Shown piece after piece: positions 1 through 8,560 of a stretch of 36,498 nucleotides of DNA. The notes under the pieces were generated by a model. That model was given only the letters and a program-made list of their open reading frames with translations, did no database searches and had not been told where the DNA came from. The stretch is from Bacteroidales bacterium (GTDB taxonomy: Bacteria > Bacteroidota > Bacteroidia > Bacteroidales > UBA10428), in contig JAFGSZ010000063.1 of the NCBI GenBank assembly GCA_016934395.1, positions 1 to 36,498 on the forward strand, in the 5' to 3' direction. The position numbers and the translations under genes were made by a program. Position 1 is the stretch's first letter. Each line of letters begins with the position of its first letter.

Positions 1-145
1 CCCATAGGCATTATCTAAGACAAAAGGATATAAATAGATGTATTTTAATTAGTTAAAAGTGTCAAAGTAGAATTATTTAGTTTTTAAATAGAATTCTTAA
101 ACAATCCTTTTATGTTTTTTGTTGATTAGTCACAAACCAAACAAA

Positions 146-1036
146 ATGGCAAATTATACCATTCGAGATTTAGAGAAACTTTCAGGGATCAAAGCCCATA
201 CTATTCGTATGTGGGAAAAAAGATACAGCCTAATTGAACCAACACGTACTTCAACTAATATCCGAACCTATTGTGATACTGAATTAAGAAAACTTCTAAA
301 TATCTCAATCCTAAACAGAAACGGGATAAAAATTTCTAAAATCGCTCAGTTAACACCCGAGGAATTATCAACAAAAATAAATCAGCTTTCTAAAAAAGCC
401 GATGATACTGAAACCCAAATAGAACATCTGGCTATAGCCATGATTGATATTGACGAAAATAAATTCGAACGGATACTTGCACGGATGATTATGCAATTGG
501 GATTTGAAGAAACTATAATTCGAATTGTTTATCCGTTTTTAGAACGAATTGGTATTATGTGGCAAACAGGGACCATTAACCCGGCACAGGAGCATTTTGT
601 CAGCAACCTTATCCGGCAAAAACTAATATCAGCCATTGATAGTCTGAATATTTCTGAAAAACCAAATCATAAAAACTTTTTACTATATTTACCTGAAGGT
701 GAAATGCATGAACTTGGACTTTTATTTTTTAGTTACCTTATTAAAAAAAGAGGCCATAAAGTAATATACCTGGGACAATCCGTGCCCTTTGAGAATATAA
801 TTGAAGTTTGCAGAATTAGACAGGCTAATATATTAATCACCTCATTTATATCTTCTTTTAATACTAATATTGATAAATATATTGAAATGCTGGCCGAGGC
901 ATTTAAGAACGATAAAACCATTTATATATCCGGTTCTCAAATTCAAAATCATACAATAAAATATCCGGATAATATTATTCCAATAAATTCCCCCAAATAT
1001 TTTATTGAAGAGCTTAATAAAATATCCTCAGAATAA
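146..1036 (+). CDS. MerR-family regulator with CarH/LitR-type B12-binding domain
   Basis: Predicted transcriptional repressor that would use adenosylcobalamin as a light sensor. Residues 1-70 form a MerR winged helix-turn-helix (YTIRDLEKLSG, HTIRMWEKRY). Residues 95-165 match the four-helix cap and residues 175-290 the Rossmann-like cobalamin-binding fold. The CarH signature is complete: W139, nine residues, then E149-H150, and E186-M-H188-E-L-G191, where H188 would be the lower axial cobalt ligand. I chose the ATG at 146 (296 residues) because family members start just before YTIRDLEKLSG; a longer reading from TTG at 119 adds nine unrelated residues. Its neighbours are an ECF sigma factor and folE on the same strand after a 359-bp gap. 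B12 binding is inferred from motifs, so light sensing is likely but unproven. Confidence 0.88.
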   Translation: MANYTIRDLEKLSGIKAHTIRMWEKRYSLIEPTRTSTNIRTYCDTELRKLLNISILNRNGIKISKIAQLTPEELSTKINQLSKKADDTETQIEHLAIAMIDIDENKFERILARMIMQLGFEETIIRIVYPFLERIGIMWQTGTINPAQEHFVSNLIRQKLISAIDSLNISEKPNHKNFLLYLPEGEMHELGLLFFSYLIKKRGHKVIYLGQSVPFENIIEVCRIRQANILITSFISSFNTNIDKYIEMLAEAFKNDKTIYISGSQIQNHTIKYPDNIIPINSPKYFIEELNKISSE

Positions 1037-1144
1037 TTTAACACTTCTGATAATTTTTCTAAAAGACGAATACTCAGCTAATAAGAGACGCCTAATTTCA
1101 ACTGATATTTTTATTTAGCACCTTTTTATCCTTTATTAATTTAT

Positions 1145-1176
1145 TGTTTATTAATGTTAATTTTTTGTTAAACATT
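1145..1176 (+). repeat. Tandem TGTT-headed repeats, array A (possible CarH-type operator)
   Basis: TGTT begins at 1145, 1155 and 1166, a spacing of 10 then 11 bp. The units read TGTTTATTAA, TGTTAATTTTT and TGTTAAACATT. Head-to-tail repeats of about one helical turn are the kind of site CarH tetramers are known to bind. The AT richness makes chance occurrence possible. Confidence 0.4.
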
Positions 1177-1231
1177 AAAAGTATTTTAATTTAAGACTAC
1201 CTGTTATTTATAAAGGATTTGGAAAAACCTG

Positions 1232-1262
1232 TGTTAAATATTGTTAAATATTTGTTTTTTAG
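1232..1262 (+). repeat. Tandem TGTT-headed repeats, array B (possible CarH-type operator)
   Basis: TGTT begins at 1232, 1242 and 1253, the same 10-then-11 spacing as array A. The first two units are identical (TGTTAAATAT) and the third is TGTTTTTTAG. The array lies about 70 bp upstream of the predicted -33 element of the sigma gene. A regulatory role is inferred from position and spacing. Confidence 0.42.
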
Positions 1263-1327
1263 TTTTTTAATTACTAACTTATTATTTAGAATAAACCTGG
1301 AATTGGTATCTGTAATCAATCTAAATA

Positions 1328-1359
1328 TTTGTTTTGTGTTTAGTTTTTACGTATTTTTG
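1328..1359 (+). promoter_or_regulatory. Promoter of the ECF sigma-folE unit
   Basis: TTTG at 1328-1331, a 20-bp spacer, and TATTTTTG at 1352-1359 match the Bacteroidota primary-sigma consensus TTTG-N19/20-TAnnTTTG exactly. Transcription would begin near 1366, about 30 nt upstream of the ATG at 1396. The palindrome TTTTGTT-C-AACAAAA (1355-1369) overlaps the -7 element and the predicted start. Confidence 0.65.
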
Positions 1360-1395
1360 TTCAACAAAACAAATCGATTATAAAACAAGGAAATC

Positions 1396-1902
1396 ATGAC
1401 TGCATTAGAATTTAACTATCAATTGACAGGCTTAAAAGAAAACCTTGAACGTTTTGCATTGAGCCTCACTTCAAATTTAGAAGATGCTAAGGATTTATTG
1501 CAGGAAACATTTGTTAAGGCAATATCCTACAGGGATAAATTTGAAGATAACACAAATCTTAAAGCCTGGACTTTCACAATTATGAAAAACACATTTATAA
1601 ATAATTACAGACGGGCAATAAAAGCAAATACAACTTTCGATAATACTGATGATTTATACTATTTAAATCTTAATCAGGAATCCGGTTTGGAAGGACCCGA
1701 TTCAAAAATTTCAACCAAAGAAATCGAAAAAAGCATCGATAAACTAGAGGAAGAATTTAAAGTTCCGTTTTTGATGCATACCCAGGGATATAAATATAAA
1801 GAGATAGCAGAAAAGCTTGATCTGAAAATCGGTACTGTAAAAAGCCGCATTTTTTTCACGCGTAAAAAATTGATGCACTCTTTACATGATTACAGTACAT
1901 AA
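1396..1902 (+). CDS. ECF-type RNA polymerase sigma factor
   Basis: Group 4 sigma factor of 168 residues. Sigma region 2 spans about residues 15-75 (EDAKDLLQETFVKA core; LKAWTFTIMKNTFINNYRR). Region 4 spans about 110-165 (YKEIAEKLDLKIGTVKSRI helix-turn-helix). It would redirect RNA polymerase to a stress regulon. An AAGGAAA ribosome-binding site stands just before the ATG. No anti-sigma gene is adjacent; the neighbour upstream is the CarH-like regulator, and folE begins 11 bp downstream, so sigma and folE are probably co-transcribed. Control by the B12 regulator instead of an anti-sigma would explain the missing partner. The family assignment is secure; the target regulon is unknown. Confidence 0.93.
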   Translation: MTALEFNYQLTGLKENLERFALSLTSNLEDAKDLLQETFVKAISYRDKFEDNTNLKAWTFTIMKNTFINNYRRAIKANTTFDNTDDLYYLNLNQESGLEGPDSKISTKEIEKSIDKLEEEFKVPFLMHTQGYKYKEIAEKLDLKIGTVKSRIFFTRKKLMHSLHDYST

Positions 1903-1913
1903 TTTATTTTAAA

Positions 1914-2630
1914 ATGAAATTAAACGGACAAGCTTTGCGGTATAAACTTAATGGTAACAGCCCTGAGTATAATAATTATTTACATTTATTAGGCGACAAC
2001 CATATTGCAACAAGTTTAGACACTCCATTGCGCCAGGATGCGGAAGTTCTTGATGAAAACTCTAAGATAGAACTCATTTCAAGACATTTCAAAGAAATAA
2101 TGCAGATTCTTGGTTTGGATATGTCGGATGACAGTTTGCAGGGAACTCCTGACCGCGTGGCAAAAATGTATGTGAAAGAAATTTTCAGCGGTTTAAATCA
2201 AAAAAACAAACCTGAAATACAACTTTTTGAGAATAAATTTCATTATAATGAAATGCTGGTTGAAAAAGATATTAAAGTACATTCAACTTGTGAACATCAT
2301 TTTGTGCCAATTAAAGGTAAGGCACATATGGCATATTATTCCGGAAATAAAATTATCGGACTTTCAAAAATTAACAGAATTGTTGATTACTTTGCCAGAA
2401 GGCCCCAGGTTCAGGAAAGGCTCACTGTGCAAATTGCAGAAGAGTTGAAGAAAGTCCTTAGTACCGATGATATCGCAGTGGTTATTGAAGCCGATCATAT
2501 GTGTGTTAGCCTGCGGGGAATAAAAGATGATAACAGCAGCACAACCACTTCAAGTTTTTCCGGTAAATTTCTTGATCCGGCAATTAAAAGTGAATTTTTA
2601 ACTTACATAAGTAATACGCACAATCATTAA
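1914..2630 (+). CDS. folE: GTP cyclohydrolase I
   Basis: Converts GTP to 7,8-dihydroneopterin triphosphate, the first step of tetrahydrofolate and other pterin synthesis, as a cytoplasmic homodecamer. The zinc and catalytic motifs are intact: STCEHHF with C126, H128 and H129, and HMCVSLRG with C197. The family blocks IGLSKINRIVDYFARRPQVQERLT (residues 148-171) and TPDRVAKMY are also present. The 45-residue N-terminal extension (including LLGDNHIATS) is usual in Bacteroidota FolE. Eleven base pairs after the sigma gene, it is probably in the same operon. In several bacteria folE sits in light-responsive CarH/LitR or ECF regulons together with photolyase, which uses a folate antenna; no photolyase gene is present here. 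Confidence 0.96.
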   Translation: MKLNGQALRYKLNGNSPEYNNYLHLLGDNHIATSLDTPLRQDAEVLDENSKIELISRHFKEIMQILGLDMSDDSLQGTPDRVAKMYVKEIFSGLNQKNKPEIQLFENKFHYNEMLVEKDIKVHSTCEHHFVPIKGKAHMAYYSGNKIIGLSKINRIVDYFARRPQVQERLTVQIAEELKKVLSTDDIAVVIEADHMCVSLRGIKDDNSSTTTSSFSGKFLDPAIKSEFLTYISNTHNH

Positions 2631-2783
2631 GATTAATCTTACTTAGACAAGCTGGTATTTTAATGCTATTAGTAATTGATTTGGGTTTTCACGCATGATT
2701 TGGCATTATTATATCAGCTTCTCTTTTTTATTCCCCCTCTTATTTTTTTCCCCTTTTAACTTCAAAGCGCAAATAAATTAATA

Positions 2784-2815
2784 TTCTTAATTATCTAAGT
2801 TATTTATTAAATTTG
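2784..2815 (+). promoter_or_regulatory. Probable promoter of purM-prfA-pyrF
   Basis: TAAATTTG at 2808-2815, followed by CA, is a strong -7 element. The -33 position, 20 bp upstream, reads TTCT and is weak. The predicted start near 2822 leaves a leader of about 30 nt before the ATG at 2854. Confidence 0.5.
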
Positions 2816-2853
2816 CACAATTTTAAAGTGATTATCATAAAGTGAATCCTTGA

Positions 2854-4020
2854 ATGAGTCAAAAGTCCAAATACGATAAAAGAGGTGTCTCTGCTTCAAA
2901 AGAAGATGTGCATAATGCAGTCAAAGATTTTGATAAAGGCCTTTTCCCAAATGCTTTTTGCAAAATTTTACCTGATATTTTAGCAAATGATCCGGAATAC
3001 TGCAATGTGATGCATGCCGATGGTGCCGGAACAAAATCCTCACTGGCATACATATACTGGCGCGAAACCGGGGATGCTTCTGTATGGAAGGGTATTGCCA
3101 CAGATGCTATCGTTATGAATATTGACGATTTGCTTTGCGTTGGAGCAACAGATAATATTTTACTTTCTTCTTCAATTGGACGTAATAAGCTTAAAATACC
3201 GGGCGATGTAATCATGAACATTCTCAAAGGTTACGATGAATTTATCCGGGAAATGGATAAATGGGGTATCCATATCCACTTAACTGGAGGTGAAACTGCC
3301 GATGTTGGAGATCTGGTAAGGACTATTATCGTTGATTCTACCGTTACCTGCCGGATGCCACGCAAAAATGTAATAGAAAATAACATACAGCCCGGAGATG
3401 TAATTGTTGGCCTCTCCTCTTTCGGAAAGTCAATTTATGAAAATGAATATAACGGAGGAATCGGCAGCAATGGATTAACCTCTGCCCGTCATGATATCTT
3501 TAATCACTTTCTCTCAGAAAAATACCCTGAAAGTTACGATGATCTTATACCGCAATCGCTTGTATATACAGGAAAATATAAGATTACCGATAAAATTGAC
3601 GGACTTGACGTAAATGCCGGTAAACTGGTGCTTTCGCCTACACGCACATATGCCCCGGTAATCAAAAAAATTCTTGACTCATACCGAAGTTATATTCATG
3701 GTATGATTCATTGTTCTGGCGGCGCACAAACCAAAGTGTTAAAATTTGTAGACAACCTGCATATTATTAAAGATAATCTTTTTGATATACCTCCGCTGTT
3801 TAAAATTATTCACGAACAATCAGATACCGACTGGCAGGAAATGTACGAGGTATTTAATATGGGACACCGGTTCGAAATTTACACCTCCCCTGATATTGCA
3901 GAATCGCTAATAGCAATTTCTAAACAATTTAATGTGGATGCAAAAATTGTAGGCCGCGTTGAAAAAGCAGATCATAAAAAACTAACCATCAAAAGTATTT
4001 TTGGGGAATTTCATTATTAA
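2854..4020 (+). CDS. purM: Phosphoribosylformylglycinamidine cyclo-ligase (AIR synthetase)
   Basis: Fifth step of de novo purine synthesis: FGAM + ATP to 5-aminoimidazole ribonucleotide. The N-terminal block YDKRGVSASKEDV, the HADGAGTKSSLAYIYW segment and the DAIVMNIDDLLCVGA segment are the conserved PurM ATP- and substrate-binding features; HLTGGETADVGD follows near residue 142. The 388-residue length suits the Bacteroidota form, which is longer than the roughly 345-residue E. coli protein. It is followed after 47 bp by prfA and then pyrF, an order I recall from other Bacteroidota. Nothing is odd in the sequence. Confidence 0.94.
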   Translation: MSQKSKYDKRGVSASKEDVHNAVKDFDKGLFPNAFCKILPDILANDPEYCNVMHADGAGTKSSLAYIYWRETGDASVWKGIATDAIVMNIDDLLCVGATDNILLSSSIGRNKLKIPGDVIMNILKGYDEFIREMDKWGIHIHLTGGETADVGDLVRTIIVDSTVTCRMPRKNVIENNIQPGDVIVGLSSFGKSIYENEYNGGIGSNGLTSARHDIFNHFLSEKYPESYDDLIPQSLVYTGKYKITDKIDGLDVNAGKLVLSPTRTYAPVIKKILDSYRSYIHGMIHCSGGAQTKVLKFVDNLHIIKDNLFDIPPLFKIIHEQSDTDWQEMYEVFNMGHRFEIYTSPDIAESLIAISKQFNVDAKIVGRVEKADHKKLTIKSIFGEFHY

Positions 4021-4067
4021 ATTTTCCAATCAATCATTAATTTTTTGATATTTTAATTATCAGAGAA

Positions 4068-5156
4068 ATGAGTAATAATTTAATTATTGATAAACTTAAA
4101 GGGGTCAAAGACCGATTTGAGGAAGTTGAAAGGCTGATCTCCGATCCGAATATAATGAGCGACATGAAACGATATGTCAGCTTAAACAAAGAATATAAGG
4201 AATTGGAACCTGTGGTGAAAGCTTATGATGAATATAAAAACATCCTGAGTAATATTGATTCGGCAAAAAAAATGCTTTCATCTGAAAAAGACGAAGAACT
4301 CAGGGAGATGGCCAAAGAAGAACTGGATGAGCTATATTCCAGGGTAGATCCTTTGGAAGAAAGGATTAAAATCCTTTTATTACCAACCGATCCTGAAGAT
4401 TCAAAAAATGCAGTGCTTGAAATCAGGGGAGGAACCGGCGGGGATGAAGCCAGTATTTTTGCCGGTGATCTGTACAGGTTGTATACTAAATTTTGCGAAA
4501 TCCAGGGATGGAAAATAGAGGTCACAAATTTTACCGAAGGTACGGTTGGAGGCTTTAAGGAAATTATTGCCAACGTATCGGGTAATGGTGTATATGGTAT
4601 ACTGAAATATGAATCGGGTGTTCACCGCGTACAACGGGTACCTCAAACCGAAACCCAGGGCCGCGTGCATACTTCTGCCGCCACAGTTGCCGTACTTCCC
4701 GAAGCTGATGACGTGGATGTGGAAATAAAACCTGAAGATATCCGGAAAGATACGTATTGCTCCTCTGGTCCGGGAGGACAATCCGTAAATACCACTTATT
4801 CTGCCATACGTTTAACACATGTGCCCACAGGCATTGTGGTAACCTGTCAGGACCAGAAATCACAGATCAAAAATCTCGAAAAAGCCATGGCAGAGCTGCG
4901 TACAAGAATTTATAACCTGGAATATCAAAAATATCTGGATAAGATCGCCTCGAAAAGAAAAACTATGGTTTCAACAGGCGACCGTTCAGCCAAAATCAGA
5001 ACGTATAATTATCCGCAAGGCCGGGTAACCGATCACAGAATAAATCTTACAATGTATAACCTGGATAATATTCTTAACGGTAATATCATGGAGATCATTG
5101 AAAAATTACAAATGGCCGAAAACGCAGAACGCCTTAAAGCCAGCGGATTAAATTAG
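4068..5156 (+). CDS. prfA: Peptide chain release factor 1
   Basis: Recognises UAA and UAG stop codons in the ribosomal A site and triggers peptidyl-tRNA hydrolysis. The peptidyl-transferase motif GGQ lies in [20 protein letters not shown]. The stop-codon-reading tripeptide is P-Q-T in [18 protein letters not shown], a form of the RF1-specific PxT (RF2 would have SPF). Length is 362 residues, normal for the family, with an N-terminal coiled-coil domain over about residues 1-100. It is flanked by purM and pyrF, and pyrF begins 6 bp after its stop, so the three are probably one operon. Confidence 0.97.
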   Translation: MSNNLIIDKLKGVKDRFEEVERLISDPNIMSDMKRYVSLNKEYKELEPVVKAYDEYKNILSNIDSAKKMLSSEKDEELREMAKEELDELYSRVDPLEERIKILLLPTDPEDSKNAVLEIRGGTGGDEASIFAGDLYRLYTKFCEIQGWKIEVTNFTEGTVGGFKEIIANVSGNGVYGILKYESGVHRVQRVPQTETQGRVHTSAATVAVLPEADDVDVEIKPEDIRKDTYCSSGPGGQSVNTTYSAIRLTHVPTGIVVTCQDQKSQIKNLEKAMAELRTRIYNLEYQKYLDKIASKRKTMVSTGDRSAKIRTYNYPQGRVTDHRINLTMYNLDNILNGNIMEIIEKLQMAENAERLKASGLN

Positions 5157-5162
5157 CAGCTT

Positions 5163-5987
5163 ATGAATGCCACACAACTTTTTGATCAAATACAGAAGAA
5201 AAAAAGCTTTTTATGTATAGGCCTTGATACTGATCCTGTAAAGATTCCCAAACACCTGCTTAAAAATGAGCATCCTGTTTTTGAATTTAACAGGCAGATT
5301 ATAGATGCTACAGCCCGATATTGTGTGGCTTATAAACCAAATATCGCTTTCTACGAAAGCCTTGGTATTACCGGTTGGAAAAGCCTGGAATTAACCACAG
5401 ATTATATCAGAAAAAACTATCCCGAAATTTTTCTTATTGCCGACGCCAAACGAGGTGATATTGGTAATACTTCAAAAAAATACGCGGAAACATTTTTTAA
5501 AACCTACTCCTTCGATTCTGTTACCGTGGCACCTTATATGGGAAGGGATTCCATAGAGCCATTTCTTCAATATCCTGATAAATGGGTAATTCTGCTTGCC
5601 CTTACTTCTAATATTGGAGCAGAAGACTTTCAGTTTTTTACAGATACTAAAAAAACAAAACTCTTTCAGCAGGTATTGAATGTTTCAAAAAAATGGGGCA
5701 CAACAGATAATATGATGTATGTAGTAGGTGCCACGCAAGCCTCCATGCTTACCCTTATTCGTGAACAGGTTCCGGATCATTTTCTTCTTGTGCCCGGCGT
5801 AGGCGCACAGGGAGGCAGCCTTAAAGAAGTGGCGCAATACGGAATGAACACAACCTGCGGTTTACTGGTAAATTCCTCACGAGGAATAATATATGCCGAT
5901 ACCGGCGAAAGTTTTGCAAAAACTGCTGCCCTCAAATCAAAGGAACTGCAGCTTGAAATGGAAGAATATTTACACACATATTTATAA
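5163..5987 (+). CDS. pyrF: Orotidine 5'-phosphate decarboxylase
   Basis: Last step of UMP synthesis: decarboxylation of OMP. The sequence is of the type-2 subfamily (TIGR02127-like), 274 residues against about 230-245 for type 1. The substrate and catalytic motifs are visible: [18 protein letters not shown] and [12 protein letters not shown], the last containing the Asp-x-Lys catalytic pair. A phosphate-binding VPGVGAQGG segment lies near residue 215. The ATG is 6 bp after the prfA stop, indicating translational linkage. Confidence 0.95.
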   Translation: MNATQLFDQIQKKKSFLCIGLDTDPVKIPKHLLKNEHPVFEFNRQIIDATARYCVAYKPNIAFYESLGITGWKSLELTTDYIRKNYPEIFLIADAKRGDIGNTSKKYAETFFKTYSFDSVTVAPYMGRDSIEPFLQYPDKWVILLALTSNIGAEDFQFFTDTKKTKLFQQVLNVSKKWGTTDNMMYVVGATQASMLTLIREQVPDHFLLVPGVGAQGGSLKEVAQYGMNTTCGLLVNSSRGIIYADTGESFAKTAALKSKELQLEMEEYLHTYL

Positions 5988-6037
5988 TACTGCAACTTTT
6001 TTCTTTTTTGAAACTTTCACCGGGTAATAGTTTGTTT

Positions 6038-6055
6038 ATCGAATAAAAATTCGAT
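6038..6055 (+). terminator. Weak hairpin downstream of pyrF, possible terminator
   Basis: ATCGAAT (6038-6044), loop AAAA, ATTCGAT (6049-6055), followed by a short T run. The stem has only two G-C pairs, so termination is uncertain. The 131-bp gap from pyrF to the next gene otherwise shows nothing clear. Confidence 0.25.
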
Positions 6056-6118
6056 TTTCAGAAGGGTTTTTTTGAAGAAAAATATTAAATTTAGAAAAAC
6101 CAAAACGTTATTTGTAAT

Positions 6119-7390
6119 ATGCAGGAAGAATTTTTACATTATATCTGGAAACATAAATTATTCGACAACAAACGTCTAACCACTCATCAGAACGAAAAAG
6201 TAGAAATAATTAAACCCGGAGATCATAATCAAAATTCAGGGCCCGATTTTTTAAATGCTAAAATCAGGATCGGTTCCACATTATGGGCCGGAAATGTTGA
6301 AATTCATATTCGTTCGTCTGACTGGCAAAAACACGGCCACCAAAATGATAAAGCATATGATAATGTTATTTTGCAGGTTGTGCTCGAAAATGACTCAAAA
6401 ATAGTTCGTACTAACGGACTTGAAATACCAACGGTTAAGATTCTGTATAACGAAAAGTTGTATAAAAATTATTCGCGTCTGTTATCTGGTGAAAAGTGGA
6501 TACCCTGCCAGAGTGAAATAAATACATCAGAAAATTTTAGGATAAAATACTGGCTAAACAGCATCGTTGTTGAACGGTTAGAACATAAATCAGATAAAAT
6601 TCAACAAACACTTAAACAATATAATAACAACTGGGAGGAGACATTTTACATCCATCTTGCACGAAATCTGGGATTCCAGCTAAATGCCGATCCATTTGAA
6701 ATGCTGGCTAAATCCCTGCCACTCAAATATCTTTCACGGCACAGGGATAATATTTTTCAACTTGAAGCCCTGCTATTCGGACAAGCCGGATTTCTGGAAA
6801 AATCTTCAAATTCAGGGTACTTCCTAACTCTTAAAAAGGAGTACCAGTTCCTGCAAAAAAAATACCAACTGGAACCGTTGGAAAAACATCTTTGGAAGTT
6901 TTTAAGATTACGACCGGCTAATTTCCCAACTGTAAGAATCGCGCAATTGGCTTCCATGATTTTTTATAATCAGAATTTATTTTCTAATTTTCTTGAGTCG
7001 GAAAATATCGAACAAATATACCGGCTCTTTAGTTTTAAAACTGCAGAATTTTGGGATACTCATTATACATTCAATAAACCCTCTGCTAAACGAAAAAAAA
7101 TGCTAGGTAAATCAGCTATAAATCTGATAATTATAAATACATTAGTCCCCTTTCTGTTTATCTTTGGAAAAAACACCGGGAAAGAGAACATACAAGATCG
7201 TGCTTTAGAATGGTTGTACAGGCTGCCTGCTGAAAATAATACCATAATCCGCAATTGGTCGCAAATCGGATTCATCGCAAAAAATGCAGCGGATTCGCAG
7301 GCCCTTTTGCATTTAAAAAATCAATATTGTATCCATAAAAAATGTTTAAATTGCGAAATTGGTAACCAGATAATTTCAAAACAACTCTAA
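6119..7390 (+). CDS. DUF2851 family protein
   Basis: Conserved Bacteroidota protein of unknown function, 423 residues, with no signal peptide or membrane segment. The N-terminal quarter carries the family signature: GDHNQNSGPDFLNAKI, then WAGNVEIHIRSSDWQKHGH. The order P42-D43, 17 residues, E61-I-H63 resembles a PD-(D/E)xK nuclease core with His in place of Lys; this is my inference only. The C-terminus has a small cysteine cluster, C-x4-C-x2-C, after NQY, possibly metal-binding. The next gene, a potassium channel, starts at the base after this stop codon, so the two are co-transcribed. Confidence 0.85.
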   Translation: MQEEFLHYIWKHKLFDNKRLTTHQNEKVEIIKPGDHNQNSGPDFLNAKIRIGSTLWAGNVEIHIRSSDWQKHGHQNDKAYDNVILQVVLENDSKIVRTNGLEIPTVKILYNEKLYKNYSRLLSGEKWIPCQSEINTSENFRIKYWLNSIVVERLEHKSDKIQQTLKQYNNNWEETFYIHLARNLGFQLNADPFEMLAKSLPLKYLSRHRDNIFQLEALLFGQAGFLEKSSNSGYFLTLKKEYQFLQKKYQLEPLEKHLWKFLRLRPANFPTVRIAQLASMIFYNQNLFSNFLESENIEQIYRLFSFKTAEFWDTHYTFNKPSAKRKKMLGKSAINLIIINTLVPFLFIFGKNTGKENIQDRALEWLYRLPAENNTIIRNWSQIGFIAKNAADSQALLHLKNQYCIHKKCLNCEIGNQIISKQL

Positions 7391-8413
7391 ATGAAAAGAG
7401 AGAGCATAAGGAGTGCATATATCGCCATGGGTCTGTTATTCGGAAATATCATTATTGGTATTACGGGTTTTATGATTATTGAAGATTTTAACTTTACCGA
7501 TGCATTTTTTATGACGGTTATAACCATTGCTACCGTTGGATTTCGTGAGGTTCACCCTCTTTCACAGATGGGGATGTATTTTACAGCATTCTTAATTGTA
7601 TTTAGTTTTGGTATATTTGCGTATGCAGTTTCAACATTTACACGTTATGTGGTTGATGGCGCCTTCAGACACCTATATAAAACATCAAGAGTGAAGCGAA
7701 AAATTCAACGACTTAAAGACCATGTGGTTGTTTGCGGATATGGACGAAACGGCCGTCAGGCTGTTCAGGAGTTACTGGAACATAAGTTTCAGATTGTGGT
7801 AGTAGAATCAGATGAACTTTCCATTGAAAGGGTCTTGGAAAATCCTGATCTTCTTTATGTTCATGGAGATGCTACTAAAGACGAAACCCTGGACATGTGC
7901 CGGATTGATAAAGCAAAAGCGCTGATTACCACCCTGCCCGTAGATGCCGACAATTTATTTGTTGTGCTTACCGCCAGGGAAATGAATCCGCATGTTACAT
8001 TAATCAGCCGGGCATCGGATGAACATTCTGATAAGAAATTAAAACGAGCAGGGGCTACTAACGTTATCATGCCCGACAGGATTGGCGGACAGCGAATGGC
8101 AAAACTTGTTGCACAGCCTGACGTAGTTGAATTTCTTGAATTTTTAATGCTGCAAAGCGCAGAGAATGTTGCCCTTGAAGAAATTACATGCGATAAGCTC
8201 CATGCATGTTTTGATGGAAAAACAATACGCGAACTGGATATCAGAAACGAATCCGGTGCAAATATTATCGGATTAAAAAGACAAGACAGATCTTATATTA
8301 TTAATCCGTTGCCCGAAGTAATTTTAACTTCGAATGACAAACTATTTGCCCTCGGAACCAGCCGGCAGATTGGCCGGTTGAAAGTATTATTGCTGGACGG
8401 TGATATTGGTTAG
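7391..8413 (+). CDS. Two-TM potassium channel with RCK (TrkA-N/TrkA-C) domain
   Basis: Predicted inner-membrane K+ channel subunit of 340 residues: TM1 at about residues 9-30, pore loop and filter at 36-55, TM2 at about 61-83, then a cytoplasmic RCK domain. RCK-N begins HVVVCGYGRNG (G116-x-G118-x-x-G121, NAD-type nucleotide binding) with an acidic strand end VVVESD. RCK-C spans about 255-335. The filter reads T48-V-G-F-R52-E-V instead of TVGYGD. The Tyr-to-Phe change is common, but Arg in place of the last filter Gly is notable. The ATG immediately follows the DUF2851 stop. Conduction and ion preference cannot be judged from sequence. Confidence 0.87.
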   Translation: MKRESIRSAYIAMGLLFGNIIIGITGFMIIEDFNFTDAFFMTVITIATVGFREVHPLSQMGMYFTAFLIVFSFGIFAYAVSTFTRYVVDGAFRHLYKTSRVKRKIQRLKDHVVVCGYGRNGRQAVQELLEHKFQIVVVESDELSIERVLENPDLLYVHGDATKDETLDMCRIDKAKALITTLPVDADNLFVVLTAREMNPHVTLISRASDEHSDKKLKRAGATNVIMPDRIGGQRMAKLVAQPDVVEFLEFLMLQSAENVALEEITCDKLHACFDGKTIRELDIRNESGANIIGLKRQDRSYIINPLPEVILTSNDKLFALGTSRQIGRLKVLLLDGDIG

Positions 8414-8485
8414 AGATTTTAACTTTAGCTGTTTGTTATTTTCAGGAAAAACAGAACATTTAGAAATAAATTTTTTACCAAACAT

Positions 8486-8516
8486 ATTGATTTATTAAAA
8501 AAATTAAATACTTTTG
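8486..8516 (+). promoter_or_regulatory. Promoter of rpsO
   Basis: ATTG at 8486-8489, a 19-bp spacer and TACTTTTG at 8509-8516 (followed by CA) fit the Bacteroidota TTTG-N19/20-TAnnTTTG promoter well. A start near 8523 gives a leader of about 40 nt. Confidence 0.6.
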
Positions 8517-8560
8517 CAGTTCCAAATTTTTGGAGTAGTATGTTATAAATGGTTGAAAAT

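Larger units (their letters stand above)
1037..1395. promoter_or_regulatory. 359-bp control region between the CarH-like gene and the ECF sigma gene
   Basis: This very AT-rich stretch has no credible ORF. It holds two groups of TGTT-headed 10/11-bp tandem repeats (1145-1176 and 1232-1262), an inverted repeat TTAATGTT (1151-1158)/AACATTAA (1171-1178), a good Bacteroidota-type promoter (1328-1359), and a 7-bp-arm palindrome at 1355-1369 overlapping the -7 element. The arrangement fits regulation of the sigma-folE unit by the upstream CarH-like protein. That link is inference. Confidence 0.55.

Noticed and set aside
119-145. Longer start (TTG) for the CarH-like regulator
   Set aside because: The nine added residues do not resemble MerR N-termini, and an ATG fits at 146.
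8549-8560. ATG at 8549 as the rpsO start
   Set aside because: The ATG at 8561 gives the standard 89-residue S15 with the family N-terminus.
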